Notes under the pieces: model-generated | Database searches by the model: none | The model's input: the letters and a program-made list of their open reading frames with translations, nothing else | Told to the model about the DNA's origin: nothing | DNA from: Neptunomonas antarctica | GTDB taxonomy: Bacteria; Pseudomonadota; Gammaproteobacteria; Pseudomonadales; Balneatricaceae | DNA: 64,000 bases | Reading direction: 5' to 3' | Assembly (NCBI RefSeq): GCF_001305295.1 | Contig: NZ_LJSI01000017.1 | Coordinates: 62,001-126,000 of the forward strand | Shown: positions 19,547 to 28,991 of the stretch, piece after piece | Layout: each line of letters begins with the position of its first letter | How positions within the stretch are numbered: the stretch's first letter is position 1 | Program-made: the position numbers and the translations under genes

Positions 19547-21205
19547 ATGTATCAGTATAATGAAGTCGACCAGACCCTGGTTGACGAGCGCGTCGAACAG
19601 TACCGTGATCAAACACGTCGCTATCTGGCAGGAGAGTTGCCGGAGGATGAGTTTCTTGCTCTACGGTTGATGAATGGTCTTTATATTCAGCGATATGCGC
19701 CGATGCTACGCGTAGCTATTCCTTATGGTCTGATGTCTTCGCTACAGTTGCGTAAAATGGCGCATATAGCCCGTACGTATGATAAGGGATACGCCCACTT
19801 CACGACCCGTACCAATATTCAGTATAACTGGCCAAAACTCGAAGAAGTGCCTGATATTCTTGCTGAATTGGCACAGGTCCAGATGCATGCAATCCAGACG
19901 TCCGGTAACTGTATCCGTAACACCACAACCGATCCTTATGCCGGTGTTCATGCGAATGAACTGGAAGATCCGCGGGCGTATTGCGAAATTATCCGCCAAT
20001 GGTCAACGCTGCATCCTGAGTTTGCGTACTTGCCGCGTAAGTTCAAAATTGCAGTAACCGGTAGTTTTGAAGACCGTGCCGCGTCACAGGTGCATGATAT
20101 TGGTTTGCATCTGGTACAGAACGATGCCGGCGAAATTGGTTTTGAAGTACTGGTCGGTGGTGGCTTAGGCCGTACGCCTGTTATTGGTAAAATGATTAAC
20201 GAGTTCCTGCCAAAAGAGCATTTGCTGTCGTATCTTGATGCCATTCTGCGTGTTTATAACCTCAATGGTCGTCGTGATAACAAGTATAAAGCGCGTATTA
20301 AAATTTTAGTTAATGCGTTGGGTGCTGATGAGTTCCGTCGCTTAGTGGATGAAGAATGGCAGCATGGACGTGATGGTGAATTGACACTGACACACGCTGA
20401 AATTGAGCGTGCAAAGTCTTTCTTTACGCCATTTGACTATGATGTGACAGCCGCAACTGATACCTCATTGGCGTTGCAGCAGGCCGAAGATAAAGGCTTC
20501 AATACCTGGTACGAGCGTAATACGGTCGATCATCGTGTTGCAGGCTATCGGATTGTGATTGTGTCACTCAAACCTTATCTGCAGCCCGCCGGTGATATTA
20601 CGGATGCGCAGATGGATCTGGTCGCTGATCTGGCAGAGAAGTATAGCTTCGGTGAAATTCGCTCTACTCATGATCAGAATCTGGTATTGGCGGATGTTAA
20701 AAAATCCGATCTATATACTGTGTGGCGGGCACTGGAAGCTCATAACCTGGCGCGTCCGAACATCGGAACCTTGTTGGATATGATTGTATGCCCGGGGTTT
20801 GATTTTTGTTCGTTGGCTAATGCTAAGACTCTGAACATTGCTGATCAGATCAATGAGCGTTTCGATGATCTGGACCATCTGTACGACCTGGGCGATATTC
20901 AGCTGAATATGTCAGGTTGTATCAATGCGTGTGGTCATCATCACGTTGCCGATATCGGTATTCTGGGCGTCGATAAAAAAGGTGAAGACTGGTATCAGAT
21001 TACCTTGGGCGGGTCTTCTCGTGAAGATGCGGCATTAGGTAAAGTATTGGGTAAATCAGTTGCGACTGATGATGTGGCTAATACCCTCGAGAAAATTTTG
21101 GAAGTGTTCGTAGAGCGCCGTCAAGAAGAAGAATTATTCCGTGATACGTTTAAACGTATCGGTATCGACCCGTTCAAGGAGAATGTTTATGCCACTGCTC
21201 ATTAA
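19547..21205 (+). CDS. cysI: Sulfite reductase hemoprotein (one-piece NirA/CysI type)
   Basis: A siroheme and [4Fe-4S] enzyme reducing sulfite to sulfide, 552 residues. It is the Pseudomonas-like type and no cysJ flavoprotein is nearby, so its electron donor is probably a ferredoxin or a separate reductase. The family N-terminus starts MYQYNEVDQ. Cluster ligands are in CPGFDFC and NMSGCINACGHHH. ATG 19547 has GGGTGA seven bases upstream and matches the family start; ATG 19532 is less likely. It overlaps the DUF934 gene by 17 bp. Confidence 0.95.
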   Translation: MYQYNEVDQTLVDERVEQYRDQTRRYLAGELPEDEFLALRLMNGLYIQRYAPMLRVAIPYGLMSSLQLRKMAHIARTYDKGYAHFTTRTNIQYNWPKLEEVPDILAELAQVQMHAIQTSGNCIRNTTTDPYAGVHANELEDPRAYCEIIRQWSTLHPEFAYLPRKFKIAVTGSFEDRAASQVHDIGLHLVQNDAGEIGFEVLVGGGLGRTPVIGKMINEFLPKEHLLSYLDAILRVYNLNGRRDNKYKARIKILVNALGADEFRRLVDEEWQHGRDGELTLTHAEIERAKSFFTPFDYDVTAATDTSLALQQAEDKGFNTWYERNTVDHRVAGYRIVIVSLKPYLQPAGDITDAQMDLVADLAEKYSFGEIRSTHDQNLVLADVKKSDLYTVWRALEAHNLARPNIGTLLDMIVCPGFDFCSLANAKTLNIADQINERFDDLDHLYDLGDIQLNMSGCINACGHHHVADIGILGVDKKGEDWYQITLGGSSREDAALGKVLGKSVATDDVANTLEKILEVFVERRQEEELFRDTFKRIGIDPFKENVYATAH

Positions 21206-21680
21206 TCAAAAAGTCGTTGCGCAAGACAGCTGGCAGTCGGTTGATGTTGAGACGCTTGAATCAGTGCAGAACCTTCCTGATGGCGATGTTATTGTCCCTT
21301 TGACATTTTATCAGGAACATCGCGAGCTGTTGTTGAGTCGCTCGGGCCGTTTAGGTCTTCAGGTGAATGGTGATGACGATTGGGTGGCATTATCTGCAGA
21401 GCAAGCCAATGTTGCCTTGATTGCCGTTGAGTTCCCGGTTTTTCGAGATGGTCGTGGTTTCAGTATTGCTCGCCAGCTGGTGCGCGCTGGTTTTAGTGGC
21501 GAAATACGCGCGGTGGGTGATGTTACGCGTGATCGTCTGGCCTATATGCAAAGCAGTGGCTTTAATGCGTTTGTTATCCCGGAAGAGCGTTTTTCTGCTG
21601 ATGATCTCGGCGCGTTTACTGAAGTTAGTGTTAATTATCAGGGTACTGCGGCCGATCCACGGCCTCTGTTCCGCCGTTAA
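21189..21680 (+). CDS. DUF934 protein, sulfite reductase partner
   Basis: A 163-residue soluble protein of the DUF934 family, which commonly follows this type of cysI in proteobacteria. Conserved features include FRDGRGFSIARQLR-like sequence (here FRDGRGFSIARQLVRAGF) and a C-terminal RPLFRR. Function is unproven; a role in sulfite reductase assembly or electron supply is guessed from linkage. ATG 21189 with AAGGAG seven bases upstream is the start. The gene overlaps the end of cysI, so translation is coupled. Confidence 0.88.
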   Translation: MPLLINQKVVAQDSWQSVDVETLESVQNLPDGDVIVPLTFYQEHRELLLSRSGRLGLQVNGDDDWVALSAEQANVALIAVEFPVFRDGRGFSIARQLVRAGFSGEIRAVGDVTRDRLAYMQSSGFNAFVIPEERFSADDLGAFTEVSVNYQGTAADPRPLFRR

Positions 21681-21715
21681 GATATTATCATAGTCTTATA
21701 TTTTCATAGTATGAT

Positions 21716-21746
21716 CTGAGCTAAAACCTGTCAGGCTTTAGCTCAG
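21716..21746 (+). repeat. Long near-perfect hairpin just upstream of cysH
   Basis: CTGAGCTAAA (21716-21725) pairs with TTTAGCTCAG (21737-21746), and within it CCTG pairs with CAGG. A purine-rich stretch follows instead of a U-tract, and the cysH ribosome binding site begins within about 10 bases. This suggests mRNA protection or control of cysH translation more than termination. Confidence 0.7.
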
Positions 21747-21764
21747 AAAAGAGAGAGAATAACG

Positions 21765-22388
21765 ATGAGTATTGATCTGGTTGCTGCTAATAAAGCACTC
21801 GAAGGTAAATCACCACAAGAGATTATCGCATGGGCTATCGCTCAATCTGACAATCCATTAGTGACGACTAATTTCCGTCCTTATGAATCTGTGATTCTGC
21901 ACATGGCCGTGCAGGCAAAGCCTGATATTAAAATCCTGTGGGTTGATTCGGGCTATAACACATCTGCTACTTACCGTTTTGCAGAAAAAATGATCCAGGA
22001 TTTTAACTTGAATGTGGAAACCTATATTCCACAGCAAACATCAGCACGTCGTAATGTATTGATGAAAGGTATTCCCGATGTTGATGAACCGTTGCATGAT
22101 GAGTTTACCCGTCAGGTAAAACTGGAACCGTTTCAGCGAGCCTTGGCGGAAATGAATCCTGATTTTTGGTTGAATGCTATCCGTAAGGATCAAACCGAGT
22201 TTCGTCAATCGTTGGATATAGTATCCGCCAGTAAAGATGGAATTATTAAAGTAGCACCACTGTTCAACTGGAGTGAAGCGGATCTGGAGACGTATCTGGT
22301 GGCTAATAATTTGCCAAATGAACATGACTATTTCGATCCGACAAAAGCACTGGAAACCCGTGAATGCGGCTTGCACACGCAACTTTAA
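21765..22388 (+). CDS. cysH: Phosphoadenylylsulfate (PAPS) reductase
   Basis: A thioredoxin-dependent reductase making sulfite, 207 residues (shorter than the 244 of E. coli). The fold is adenine-nucleotide alpha-hydrolase type. The catalytic C-terminal cysteine is Cys201 in RECGLH. The paired cysteines that bind the [4Fe-4S] cluster in APS reductases are absent (the region reads RRNVLMKGIPD), so the substrate should be PAPS. That requires an active APS kinase, which is not evident in this window (see CysN). Confidence 0.92.
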   Translation: MSIDLVAANKALEGKSPQEIIAWAIAQSDNPLVTTNFRPYESVILHMAVQAKPDIKILWVDSGYNTSATYRFAEKMIQDFNLNVETYIPQQTSARRNVLMKGIPDVDEPLHDEFTRQVKLEPFQRALAEMNPDFWLNAIRKDQTEFRQSLDIVSASKDGIIKVAPLFNWSEADLETYLVANNLPNEHDYFDPTKALETRECGLHTQL

Positions 22389-22490
22389 AGTAGCTGAATC
22401 ACTAAAAATTCAATCAGTGGGCCCTATGTAATCAGTGGTTATTGGCCGGATTATGCTAATCTGGGCTCATACATTAACTGAGGGCGCATT

Positions 22491-23930
22491 GTGGATTTTT
22501 TACCTCTATTTTTTAATCTGAAATCACGTCAGGTGTTGTTAATTGGCGGTGGTGATATCGCCTTACGCAAGGCGCGTTTGCTGAAGCGCTCAGGTGTTCA
22601 CCTAACGGTTGTTTCCCACGTTGTTGATGATGAACTTAAAGCGCTGCTGATTGATTCTCAAGATCAGATCATTATTGGCGAATATCACGCTGAACTGCTG
22701 GAAGGCAAAACGCTGGTGGTAGCGGCAACTGATGATCATAATCTCCATGAGCGTGTGCATTATGATGCGCTAGAGCGCAATATTCCTGTCAATGTCGTTG
22801 ATACGCCTGCGCTCTGTACCTTTATATTTCCTGCCATTGTTGATCGCTCTCCCATTGTTATTGGCATCTCTTCCGGTGGAGAGTCTCCGGTACTGGCGAG
22901 GCTATTACGTGCGCGTCTTGAGACCCTCATTCCTAACGGCTATAGCCGCTTAGGGTCTCTGGTAGGGCGTTTTCGAAATCAGGTGAAAGCTACCTTCGGA
23001 TCGGTTAATGAACGCCGCCGCTTTTGGGAGCATGTGCTTGAAGGGCAGATTGCTGAAAAAGTTTTCTCAGGGCGTCATGACGAAGCGGAGGCTTTGCTGG
23101 AAGCGGCCATAGAAAAAGGTGAAACGGGCCATCAGGTTGGCGAAGTCTATCTGGTGGGAGCGGGGCCTGGTGATCCGGAATTACTGACATTCAAAGCGCT
23201 GCGCCTCATGCAACAGGCGGATGTGGTTTTTTATGATAATCTGGTATCGGCGCAAGTACTGGATCTGTGCCGACGCGATGCCGATCTGATTTATGTAGGT
23301 AAAAAGCGTGATGATCACGCGGTTCCACAAGAAGGGATCAATACGTTACTCGTAGAGCATGCCCTGCAGGGTAAACGTGTGGTGCGGCTTAAAGGCGGCG
23401 ATCCTTTTATCTTTGGCCGTGGTGGCGAAGAATTGGAAACCCTCAAATCACACGGTATTCCGTTTCAGGTTGTTCCCGGTATTACCGCTGCCAGTGCGTG
23501 TTCTACTTATGCCGGTATACCACTGACGCATCGTGGTTATGCTCAATCGGTTAAATTTGTTACCGGGCAGCTTAAAAACCGTAAAGACAAGCTCAACTTT
23601 GCTGAATTGGTACATCCTAATCAGACCGTTGTGTTTTACATGGGTTTACATACGTTAACAGAGCTGGTCGACGGTTTAATCGGGCACGGTAAGCCTGCTG
23701 AAACGCCTGTTGCGATTATCTCTAAAGGCACATCGCCCGATCAAAAAGTACTGACTGGAACGTTGGCAGATATAGCAGCGAAGCAGTATGAAGCTCAGTT
23801 AGTCGCACCCGCATTAATAATCGTAGGTGAGGTTGTTACCTTACAAGATAAGTTAGCATGGTTTGGCGATCGAGTGGAAGAACAAGCCCAGACGCATGCG
23901 CTAGGTATGATCAACACAGGCGTGGAATAA
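22491..23930 (+). CDS. cysG: Siroheme synthase (trifunctional CysG)
   Basis: It makes siroheme for sulfite reductase from uroporphyrinogen III. It is 479 residues long (E. coli 457). The N-terminal NAD-dependent dehydrogenase/ferrochelatase part (1-~210) has LIGGGDIALRKARLL. The C-terminal SAM-dependent methyltransferase (about 220-460) has VYLVGAGPGDPELLTFKAL and RLKGGDPFIFGRGGEE. The start codon is GTG. It is the last gene of the + strand sulfur group and ends before a strong terminator. Confidence 0.97.
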   Translation: MDFLPLFFNLKSRQVLLIGGGDIALRKARLLKRSGVHLTVVSHVVDDELKALLIDSQDQIIIGEYHAELLEGKTLVVAATDDHNLHERVHYDALERNIPVNVVDTPALCTFIFPAIVDRSPIVIGISSGGESPVLARLLRARLETLIPNGYSRLGSLVGRFRNQVKATFGSVNERRRFWEHVLEGQIAEKVFSGRHDEAEALLEAAIEKGETGHQVGEVYLVGAGPGDPELLTFKALRLMQQADVVFYDNLVSAQVLDLCRRDADLIYVGKKRDDHAVPQEGINTLLVEHALQGKRVVRLKGGDPFIFGRGGEELETLKSHGIPFQVVPGITAASACSTYAGIPLTHRGYAQSVKFVTGQLKNRKDKLNFAELVHPNQTVVFYMGLHTLTELVDGLIGHGKPAETPVAIISKGTSPDQKVLTGTLADIAAKQYEAQLVAPALIIVGEVVTLQDKLAWFGDRVEEQAQTHALGMINTGVE

Positions 23931-24029
23931 ACGGGCAGCTTGTGCATGAATGCGCTGTTAGCGTATAGCTCAATATAACCAGTACAGTTCAAAAATAAAG
24001 AGCGTCGTTCTAAAATTATTTGCTCAGAT

Positions 24030-24063
24030 AAAAAGCCGAATCATATATTGATTCGGCTTTTTT
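24030..24063. terminator. Bidirectional Rho-independent terminator
   Basis: A perfect stem AAAAGCCGAATCA / TGATTCGGCTTTT (24031-24061) with a TATAT loop, flanked by A-run and T-run. It lies between the convergent cysG (+) and DUF3622 gene (-) and can serve both. Confidence 0.93.
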
Positions 24064-24089
24064 ATGACTGCTCTTTGTGCTGCGAGCCT

Positions 24090-24323
24090 TTAAGAAAATT
24101 TTATTTCGCGGTTAATGGCCCGGCGCTTGTTGCGTTCTGTCAGTGCCTTCAGAAAAGACTCGAGCTCTGTTTCGCCCCACGCTTGTGCTTCCTCTGCAGA
24201 GGTAAAGCCATCCTGACTTTTGGATACGATGGTCTCTTTTGCTGTCTTCTGTCTGATTATTTCTACCGTCCAGCCAGTGTCGTTTTGCACTACCCGTAGC
24301 TCGAACTTCTTGCTTTTAGACAT
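24090..24323 (-). CDS. DUF3622-type small protein
   Basis: A 77-residue basic soluble protein with GWTVEIIRQKTAKETIVSKS and SAEEAQAWGETELESFL, which I recall as the DUF3622 pattern. Function is unknown. It stands alone, convergent with cysG. The family name is from memory. Confidence 0.7.
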   Translation of the reverse strand: MSKSKKFELRVVQNDTGWTVEIIRQKTAKETIVSKSQDGFTSAEEAQAWGETELESFLKALTERNKRRAINREIKFS

Positions 24324-24695
24324 ATTTACTTAATTTCCTACACTATTTTTCGTGGTGTGAGCGCGCGAATATTGTTAGAAGACGCATTGTTTGCCAGAGC
24401 AGAAGAACCGCTTCTGCGTTTCAGAGCGCGCGTGCAGTGGGAATGAGTGATCGTTCGGCACTTGAATGATGTTATTAGATGTTAACTGTGCACGAATGGC
24501 AAGTGCTGGCTGAATAGTTAGCGTGGCAATGGCGGGTATGCTATTAATAAAGTTGATCGGAACATAGCGTGTTATGTTTCTTAGAAAGCGATGCTGGAGC
24601 CTGGGGAAATCCGCCAGTAAGCTAATATTTGTTTATCAAAGCTCTTTAGAGAAATAGTTTAGTAGAGCTTTTTATCAAAATAAGGGAAATTCATC
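24324..24695. other. Intergenic stretch upstream of the CDGSH gene
   Basis: No gene is supported. It holds a small hairpin, GCAGAAG-AACCG-CTTCTGC, at 24399-24417, and near its end an AAGGG ribosome binding site for the CDGSH gene. It must hold divergent promoters for that gene and the DUF3622 gene, but no strong consensus pair stands out. Confidence 0.4.
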
Positions 24696-24938
24696 ATGAG
24701 TGAAAAAGCCGTCATTGCACAAAAGGCACCTTATGCCGCCGACGTTGTCGAAGGTGAAACTTACCGTTGGTGTGCTTGTGGGCATAGTGCAAAACAGCCG
24801 TTCTGCGATGGTTCGCATCGCGGTTCTGAGTTTAAGCCAGTTGTCTTTACGGCAGAGAAAACAGCAAAAGTGTATCTGTGCGGCTGCAAGCAAACAGCCA
24901 GTCAGCCTATGTGTGATGGCACTCATAAGTCGCTATAG
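24696..24938 (+). CDS. Double CDGSH-type iron-sulfur protein
   Basis: An 80-residue protein built of two CDGSH units. Each has the 3-Cys/1-His ligand set C-x-C-x8-C-x3-H: Cys26, Cys28, Cys37, His41, and Cys62, Cys64, Cys73, His77. Each unit should bind a [2Fe-2S] cluster (mitoNEET-like family). The role is probably redox or Fe-S related but undefined in bacteria. The last 50 bases of the gene are the first, native copy of a tandem repeat that continues beyond the stop codon. Confidence 0.93.
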   Translation: MSEKAVIAQKAPYAADVVEGETYRWCACGHSAKQPFCDGSHRGSEFKPVVFTAEKTAKVYLCGCKQTASQPMCDGTHKSL

Positions 24939-25196
24939 AGGTTAAGTGACTGCGTTGTTTATAAGTAAACAGCCAGTCGATGTTCGATGTGTGATGGAAC
25001 TCATAAGTCGCTATAGAGGTTAAGTGACAGCGTTGTTTATAAGCAAACAGCCAGTCGATGTTCGATGTGTGATGGAACTCATAGGTCGCTATAGAGGTTA
25101 AGTGACAGCGTTGTTTATAAGTAAACAGCCAGTCGATGTTCGATGTGTGATGGAACTCATAGGTCGCTATAGAGGTTAAGTGACTGCGTTGTTTAT
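24888..25196 (+). repeat. Tandem repeat derived from the 3' end of the CDGSH gene
   Basis: The native 75-bp segment (24888-24962: last 16 CDGSH codons, stop and 24 bases after) is followed by three 78-bp copies at 24963-25040, 25041-25118 and 25119-25196, nearly identical to each other. The period is a multiple of three, so each copy still reads M-C-D-G-T-H-(K/R)-S-L-stop in the gene's frame. Copies differ from the native one by a changed segment after the AGT codon (one extra codon) and at a few sites. A partial unit (AAGT) begins at 25197. It fills the gap up to the hydrolase-OsmC gene. Confidence 0.95.
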
Positions 25197-25259
25197 AAGT
25201 GCTATTCGGATTTTTTCTGTGGCATTAATTATATATAAATTTTCAAGGAGGGTATGCAG

Positions 25260-26468
25260 ATGCGGATTAAAGTTCAATTTGAAAGCAATGGCCACACGCT
25301 GGCGGGTATGCTTGAAACATCTGAAGCAGAGATCCGCTGTTACGCACTGTTTGCACATTGTTTTACCTGTGGAAAAGATATTGCGGCGGCTTCCCGTATT
25401 GCCAGAGCGCTTACACAGAAAGGAATTGCTGTACTGCGCTTTGATTTTACCGGATTAGGCAACAGTGATGGAGATTTTGCCAATACTCATTTTTCATCTA
25501 ATATTCAGGACCTGTTGGCCGCCACAGATTTTTTACGGCAGTCCTACCAGGCCCCCGCACTATTGATCGGGCACAGTTTGGGTGGGGCCGCGGTCTTGGC
25601 CATGGCTAAACAGGTGCCCGAAGCGCGTTGTGTGGTGACAATCGGTGCTCCTCATCATGCTAAGCATGTGGTGCATAACTTTGCGGCGTCATTAGATGAT
25701 ATTCAGAAAAACGGAGAGGCTGAAGTCTGTCTGGGTAACCGGAAATTTCTGATTAAAAAGCAGTTTCTGGACGATATTGATTCGCATATCGATAATGATA
25801 TAGGGAAGCTAAAAAAAGCGTTACTGGTGATGCACTCTCCGTTGGATGAAATTGTGCCGATATCAGAAGCAGAAAAAATTTACCGTGATGCTAAGCACCC
25901 TAAAAGCTTCGTCAGTCTGGATAGTGCAGACCATCTGTTAACAGAAAAACAAGATTCAGAATATGTAGCTGAAACGATTGCAGGTTGGGCTAGTCGTTAC
26001 CTGCCAGCGTTGGAGCATCATCAGCGTCAGGTCAAGCAAGGGCATGTACTTGTTGAAGAGAAAAATCATGTTTTCAGTCAACATGTAAGTAGCGATAGCC
26101 ATTATTGGTTGGCAGATGAGCCTATTGCTGTGGGTGGTAGTAATACCGGACCAGACCCTTACGAGCACCTACTAGCGGGTTTGGGGGCTTGTACCTCAAT
26201 GACCATTCGGATGTATGCCAGTCGTAAAAAAATTCCGTTAGCGCATATCAAAGTAGAGCTCAGCCATAGTCGCAACTACCACCGAGATTGTGAGGGATGT
26301 GATGAGGTTCCACAGGCAATAGAGGTAATTGAGCGCAAATTGATCTTAGTGGGAGACCTAAGCGATGAGCAGCGACAACGCTTATTAGAAATTGCAGATA
26401 AATGCCCCGTGCATAAAACGCTTCATAGTCATCTTCGTGTAGAAACAGTATTGGTCCCACAAGTATGA
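25260..26468 (+). CDS. Alpha/beta hydrolase-OsmC fusion protein
   Basis: A 402-residue bifunctional protein. The N-terminal alpha/beta hydrolase (about 1-245) has nucleophile Ser106 in GHSLGG and an acid/His pair later ([15 protein letters not shown]). The C-terminal OsmC/Ohr-like domain (about 265-400) has both redox cysteines, in [10 protein letters not shown] and DKCPVHKTL. OsmC proteins reduce organic peroxides with thiols; the hydrolase may act on an ester or thioester related to the same substrate. ATG 25260 has AAGGAGG eight bases upstream; ATG 25254 is too close to it. Confidence 0.92.
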   Translation: MRIKVQFESNGHTLAGMLETSEAEIRCYALFAHCFTCGKDIAAASRIARALTQKGIAVLRFDFTGLGNSDGDFANTHFSSNIQDLLAATDFLRQSYQAPALLIGHSLGGAAVLAMAKQVPEARCVVTIGAPHHAKHVVHNFAASLDDIQKNGEAEVCLGNRKFLIKKQFLDDIDSHIDNDIGKLKKALLVMHSPLDEIVPISEAEKIYRDAKHPKSFVSLDSADHLLTEKQDSEYVAETIAGWASRYLPALEHHQRQVKQGHVLVEEKNHVFSQHVSSDSHYWLADEPIAVGGSNTGPDPYEHLLAGLGACTSMTIRMYASRKKIPLAHIKVELSHSRNYHRDCEGCDEVPQAIEVIERKLILVGDLSDEQRQRLLEIADKCPVHKTLHSHLRVETVLVPQV

Positions 26469-26515
26469 GCAGTGAAAACTCAGGTAGCCCGAGGGGTGAA
26501 CAGTACTAACCGCTA

Positions 26516-28132
26516 TTACTCCTCAGTAACGAGAGGTATGCGTAAACTAAAGCAGCTGCCTTTGCCCACTTTGCTCTCAACAAGAATCTCACCGCCATGC
26601 TCTTTAGCTATACCATAAGCAATCGAAAGACCCAGGCCTGTACCTTCTCCAACCGCCTTGGTTGTAAAAAAAGGGTCGAATAGTTTATGGATTTGATTCT
26701 CAGGTATCCCCTTGCCTGTGTCGGACACACTGATCTCTAGCATTTTTTCATCTTGGCGCGATCGTACATAAATACTCCCATGTCCTTCAATAGCGTGGCC
26801 CGCATTGATGATCAAGTTGAGTACTATCTGGCTAATCTGCCCAGAGCAACAGTAAGTCAGTGGCAAGTCAGCGAGGTCTTTTTGAATATCGCAGTGGTAT
26901 TTAAGCTCATTATTGGCCATGTTAAGTGCGGATTTAATACAGTCATTTAAATTACACATAATATAGCTATTCATAGTATCAATGTGAGAAAACTCTTTCA
27001 GGCTTTTAACAATATTGCTCACTCTGACCGTGCCTTCAATAGATTCCTGTATTAGAAAGTCAAGATCTTCATTCATAAAATCCAGATCGTATTGCTGGCA
27101 GAGTTGATCGATTTTAAGCTGCTGAGCTTGCCTTTTGTCTGCATCCGTCAACGTCGTTAATAACATATATTCATCAATCAAGCTGCGATAGCTTTGTACG
27201 TAGTGTTTCAGTGAATGAAGGTTGCTCATCACGTAACCAACCGGGTTGTTTATTTCATGAGCGACGCCTGCGGCCAGTAAACCGATTGATGACATTTTTT
27301 CTGAGTGTAGCAGTTTCAATTGGGCTTCTTTTATATTCTGATTAGCTTTTTCTAATTCTATGTTTTTTGCTTGGATTTGCTCTGAACGACTGAAAACACG
27401 TCCTTCCAGCGAGCGGTTTAGCTTCTGGAGCTCAGCCTCATATTGATCCCGGCGAGTGCTGGCTTCCTTTAGGCTCGAAGCCATAACATTAAAAGCAATG
27501 GCTACATTGGCTATTTCGTCGCGCCCTTTAATAGGGATATTAATTTCCAGATCACCTTCTGTGATTGATTTAGCGGCAATACTTAGAATCTTTAACTGTC
27601 GTGTTAAGTAACCACCCAGCAAAAAAGAGAATAGCGCCACAAGCCCCATTTCAATAACAGCTATAACTGCACTACGGTTTTCTGCTTCAGTAATAATGGT
27701 AGTGAGATTGCTTGTATCCAGTCCGATTTCAACCCGACCATATATCACTCCCTCTTCTGATATTTCAGAAAAAGTATCAAATACATCATCGGATACAGAC
27801 TCTACGTGATGGTCGGCGACAAATGCTTGTTCTAAATATTCTGACTGACCAGCTTGCGCAAAAACATTTCCATCAGGCCCTAATACCCTCGCATAAAGTA
27901 GATCACGATGAATTAAAACTTCATTAACAAAAGACTCAAGCGAAGCCAAATCATAAGAAAGCACGGCATCTTTGGTGGTTGCTGCAAACAATGCTGAGGT
28001 AGTAGAGGCATGCTTAATAAAAGAGTCATAGTTACTGGTTCTTAGGTAATCCAGCGTCATCATGACTAGCAATGCTAATAAAACAGCCTCAATACAGGCG
28101 ATACCAATGATGGTTTTTACCCTAATCGACAA
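26516..28132 (-). CDS. Sensor histidine kinase with periplasmic domain
   Basis: A 538-residue membrane kinase. A helix at about 7-28, a periplasmic sensor domain (about 30-152), a second helix (154-178), a HAMP linker (178-225), a coiled coil (225-275), a HisKA domain with His292 in GVAHEINNP, and an ATPase domain (to 535) with GTGLGLSIAYGI. It is the last gene of a four-gene operon and follows the binding-protein gene by about 29 bp, so that protein is the obvious ligand-binding partner. It closely resembles the kinase half of the protein at 32619-34943. Confidence 0.92.
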   Translation of the reverse strand: MSIRVKTIIGIACIEAVLLALLVMMTLDYLRTSNYDSFIKHASTTSALFAATTKDAVLSYDLASLESFVNEVLIHRDLLYARVLGPDGNVFAQAGQSEYLEQAFVADHHVESVSDDVFDTFSEISEEGVIYGRVEIGLDTSNLTTIITEAENRSAVIAVIEMGLVALFSFLLGGYLTRQLKILSIAAKSITEGDLEINIPIKGRDEIANVAIAFNVMASSLKEASTRRDQYEAELQKLNRSLEGRVFSRSEQIQAKNIELEKANQNIKEAQLKLLHSEKMSSIGLLAAGVAHEINNPVGYVMSNLHSLKHYVQSYRSLIDEYMLLTTLTDADKRQAQQLKIDQLCQQYDLDFMNEDLDFLIQESIEGTVRVSNIVKSLKEFSHIDTMNSYIMCNLNDCIKSALNMANNELKYHCDIQKDLADLPLTYCCSGQISQIVLNLIINAGHAIEGHGSIYVRSRQDEKMLEISVSDTGKGIPENQIHKLFDPFFTTKAVGEGTGLGLSIAYGIAKEHGGEILVESKVGKGSCFSLRIPLVTEE

Positions 28133-28161
28133 GAGATATTTCCTACAATAGAGTTAATAAA

Positions 28162-28986
28162 TTATTTAATCAGTTCATCCAGCAGTTTGATATTAAGCGC
28201 TCTTATATCATCCCAATCGGAATCATTGGCCAGTTCAATACCTTGAAATTTCATTGTCTTAAGTAAAGCCAAACCTTTAGGGTCATCATTCATTCCTAAA
28301 AGGGCGTGCTTCAATTCTTCAACGGTCTCGGCACTGACGCGCGGGTGAACGGCAATAGCATGAGGCGTGTAACCAGGCGAAGCCCAAAGCACGCGTAACT
28401 GTTCTCGAACTTCAGGTGTCGTATTATTAAACGTACGCATAATACCGCCACCTGCAACAAAGAAGCCGCGAGCCACGCCAAGATACACGGAGTCATGAGA
28501 AGATACGTATTGCGGGGTAAAATGGATATTCTGCCATTTCATGACAGAGCGCGGAATAACACTGGCCGCAAACGCAGTGGGCGAAGGGAACGCCAATTTT
28601 CTGTTATTTAACTCGGCCAGTTCTTGAATTGGGCTGTCTTTGCGCACAATCATAATACCATTAACGCGTTGATTTTTTTGCCGTGCGATTGCTTCATAAC
28701 CAGGCGTGTTATGGAAGACCGTATAATGATAAGGATTCATATATGCAATGTCGTATTGGCCGGCCAGTAGACGCTCTTCAAACGTCGGGATATCTCGAGC
28801 TGTAGCAAAGCGAATATTTTTACCCATTTTCGCCCCGAGATAATTTAAAATAGGCGTCCATATTTTTGCTGATTTGTTGGCTGATTGCTGTGGTACTACT
28901 CCGAAACTAAGCCGCGTGTCGGCATTGACTGCAGGTGCTCCGAGCAGGATTGTCGAAACCATCAAAGCAACAAATATCGTTCTCAT
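28162..28986 (-). CDS. PhnD-like periplasmic binding protein
   Basis: A 274-residue secreted protein: signal peptide with likely cleavage after VNA (about residue 22), then a phosphonate/phosphite-type type 2 periplasmic binding fold with FGVVPQQSANKSAKIWTPIL, GQYDIAYMNPYHY and the family-like PSPTAFAAS. No ABC permease or ATPase gene is near; a histidine kinase follows and c-di-GMP-type regulators precede. It is therefore probably a sensor subunit. ATG 28986 lies 5 bp after the upstream stop; an in-frame TTG at 28995 would overlap that stop and is a possible alternative start. Confidence 0.85.
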   Translation of the reverse strand: MRTIFVALMVSTILLGAPAVNADTRLSFGVVPQQSANKSAKIWTPILNYLGAKMGKNIRFATARDIPTFEERLLAGQYDIAYMNPYHYTVFHNTPGYEAIARQKNQRVNGIMIVRKDSPIQELAELNNRKLAFPSPTAFAASVIPRSVMKWQNIHFTPQYVSSHDSVYLGVARGFFVAGGGIMRTFNNTTPEVREQLRVLWASPGYTPHAIAVHPRVSAETVEELKHALLGMNDDPKGLALLKTMKFQGIELANDSDWDDIRALNIKLLDELIK

Positions 28987-28991
28987 ATGAT

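Noticed and set aside
24888..25196. CRISPR array
   Set aside because: The 78-bp units are contiguous with no variable spacers, and they clearly derive from the CDGSH gene end; no cas genes are present.
28162..28986. Phosphonate uptake gene (phnD of an ABC transporter)
   Set aside because: No permease or ATPase gene is nearby and the neighbours are all signalling genes, so the transporter role is not claimed.
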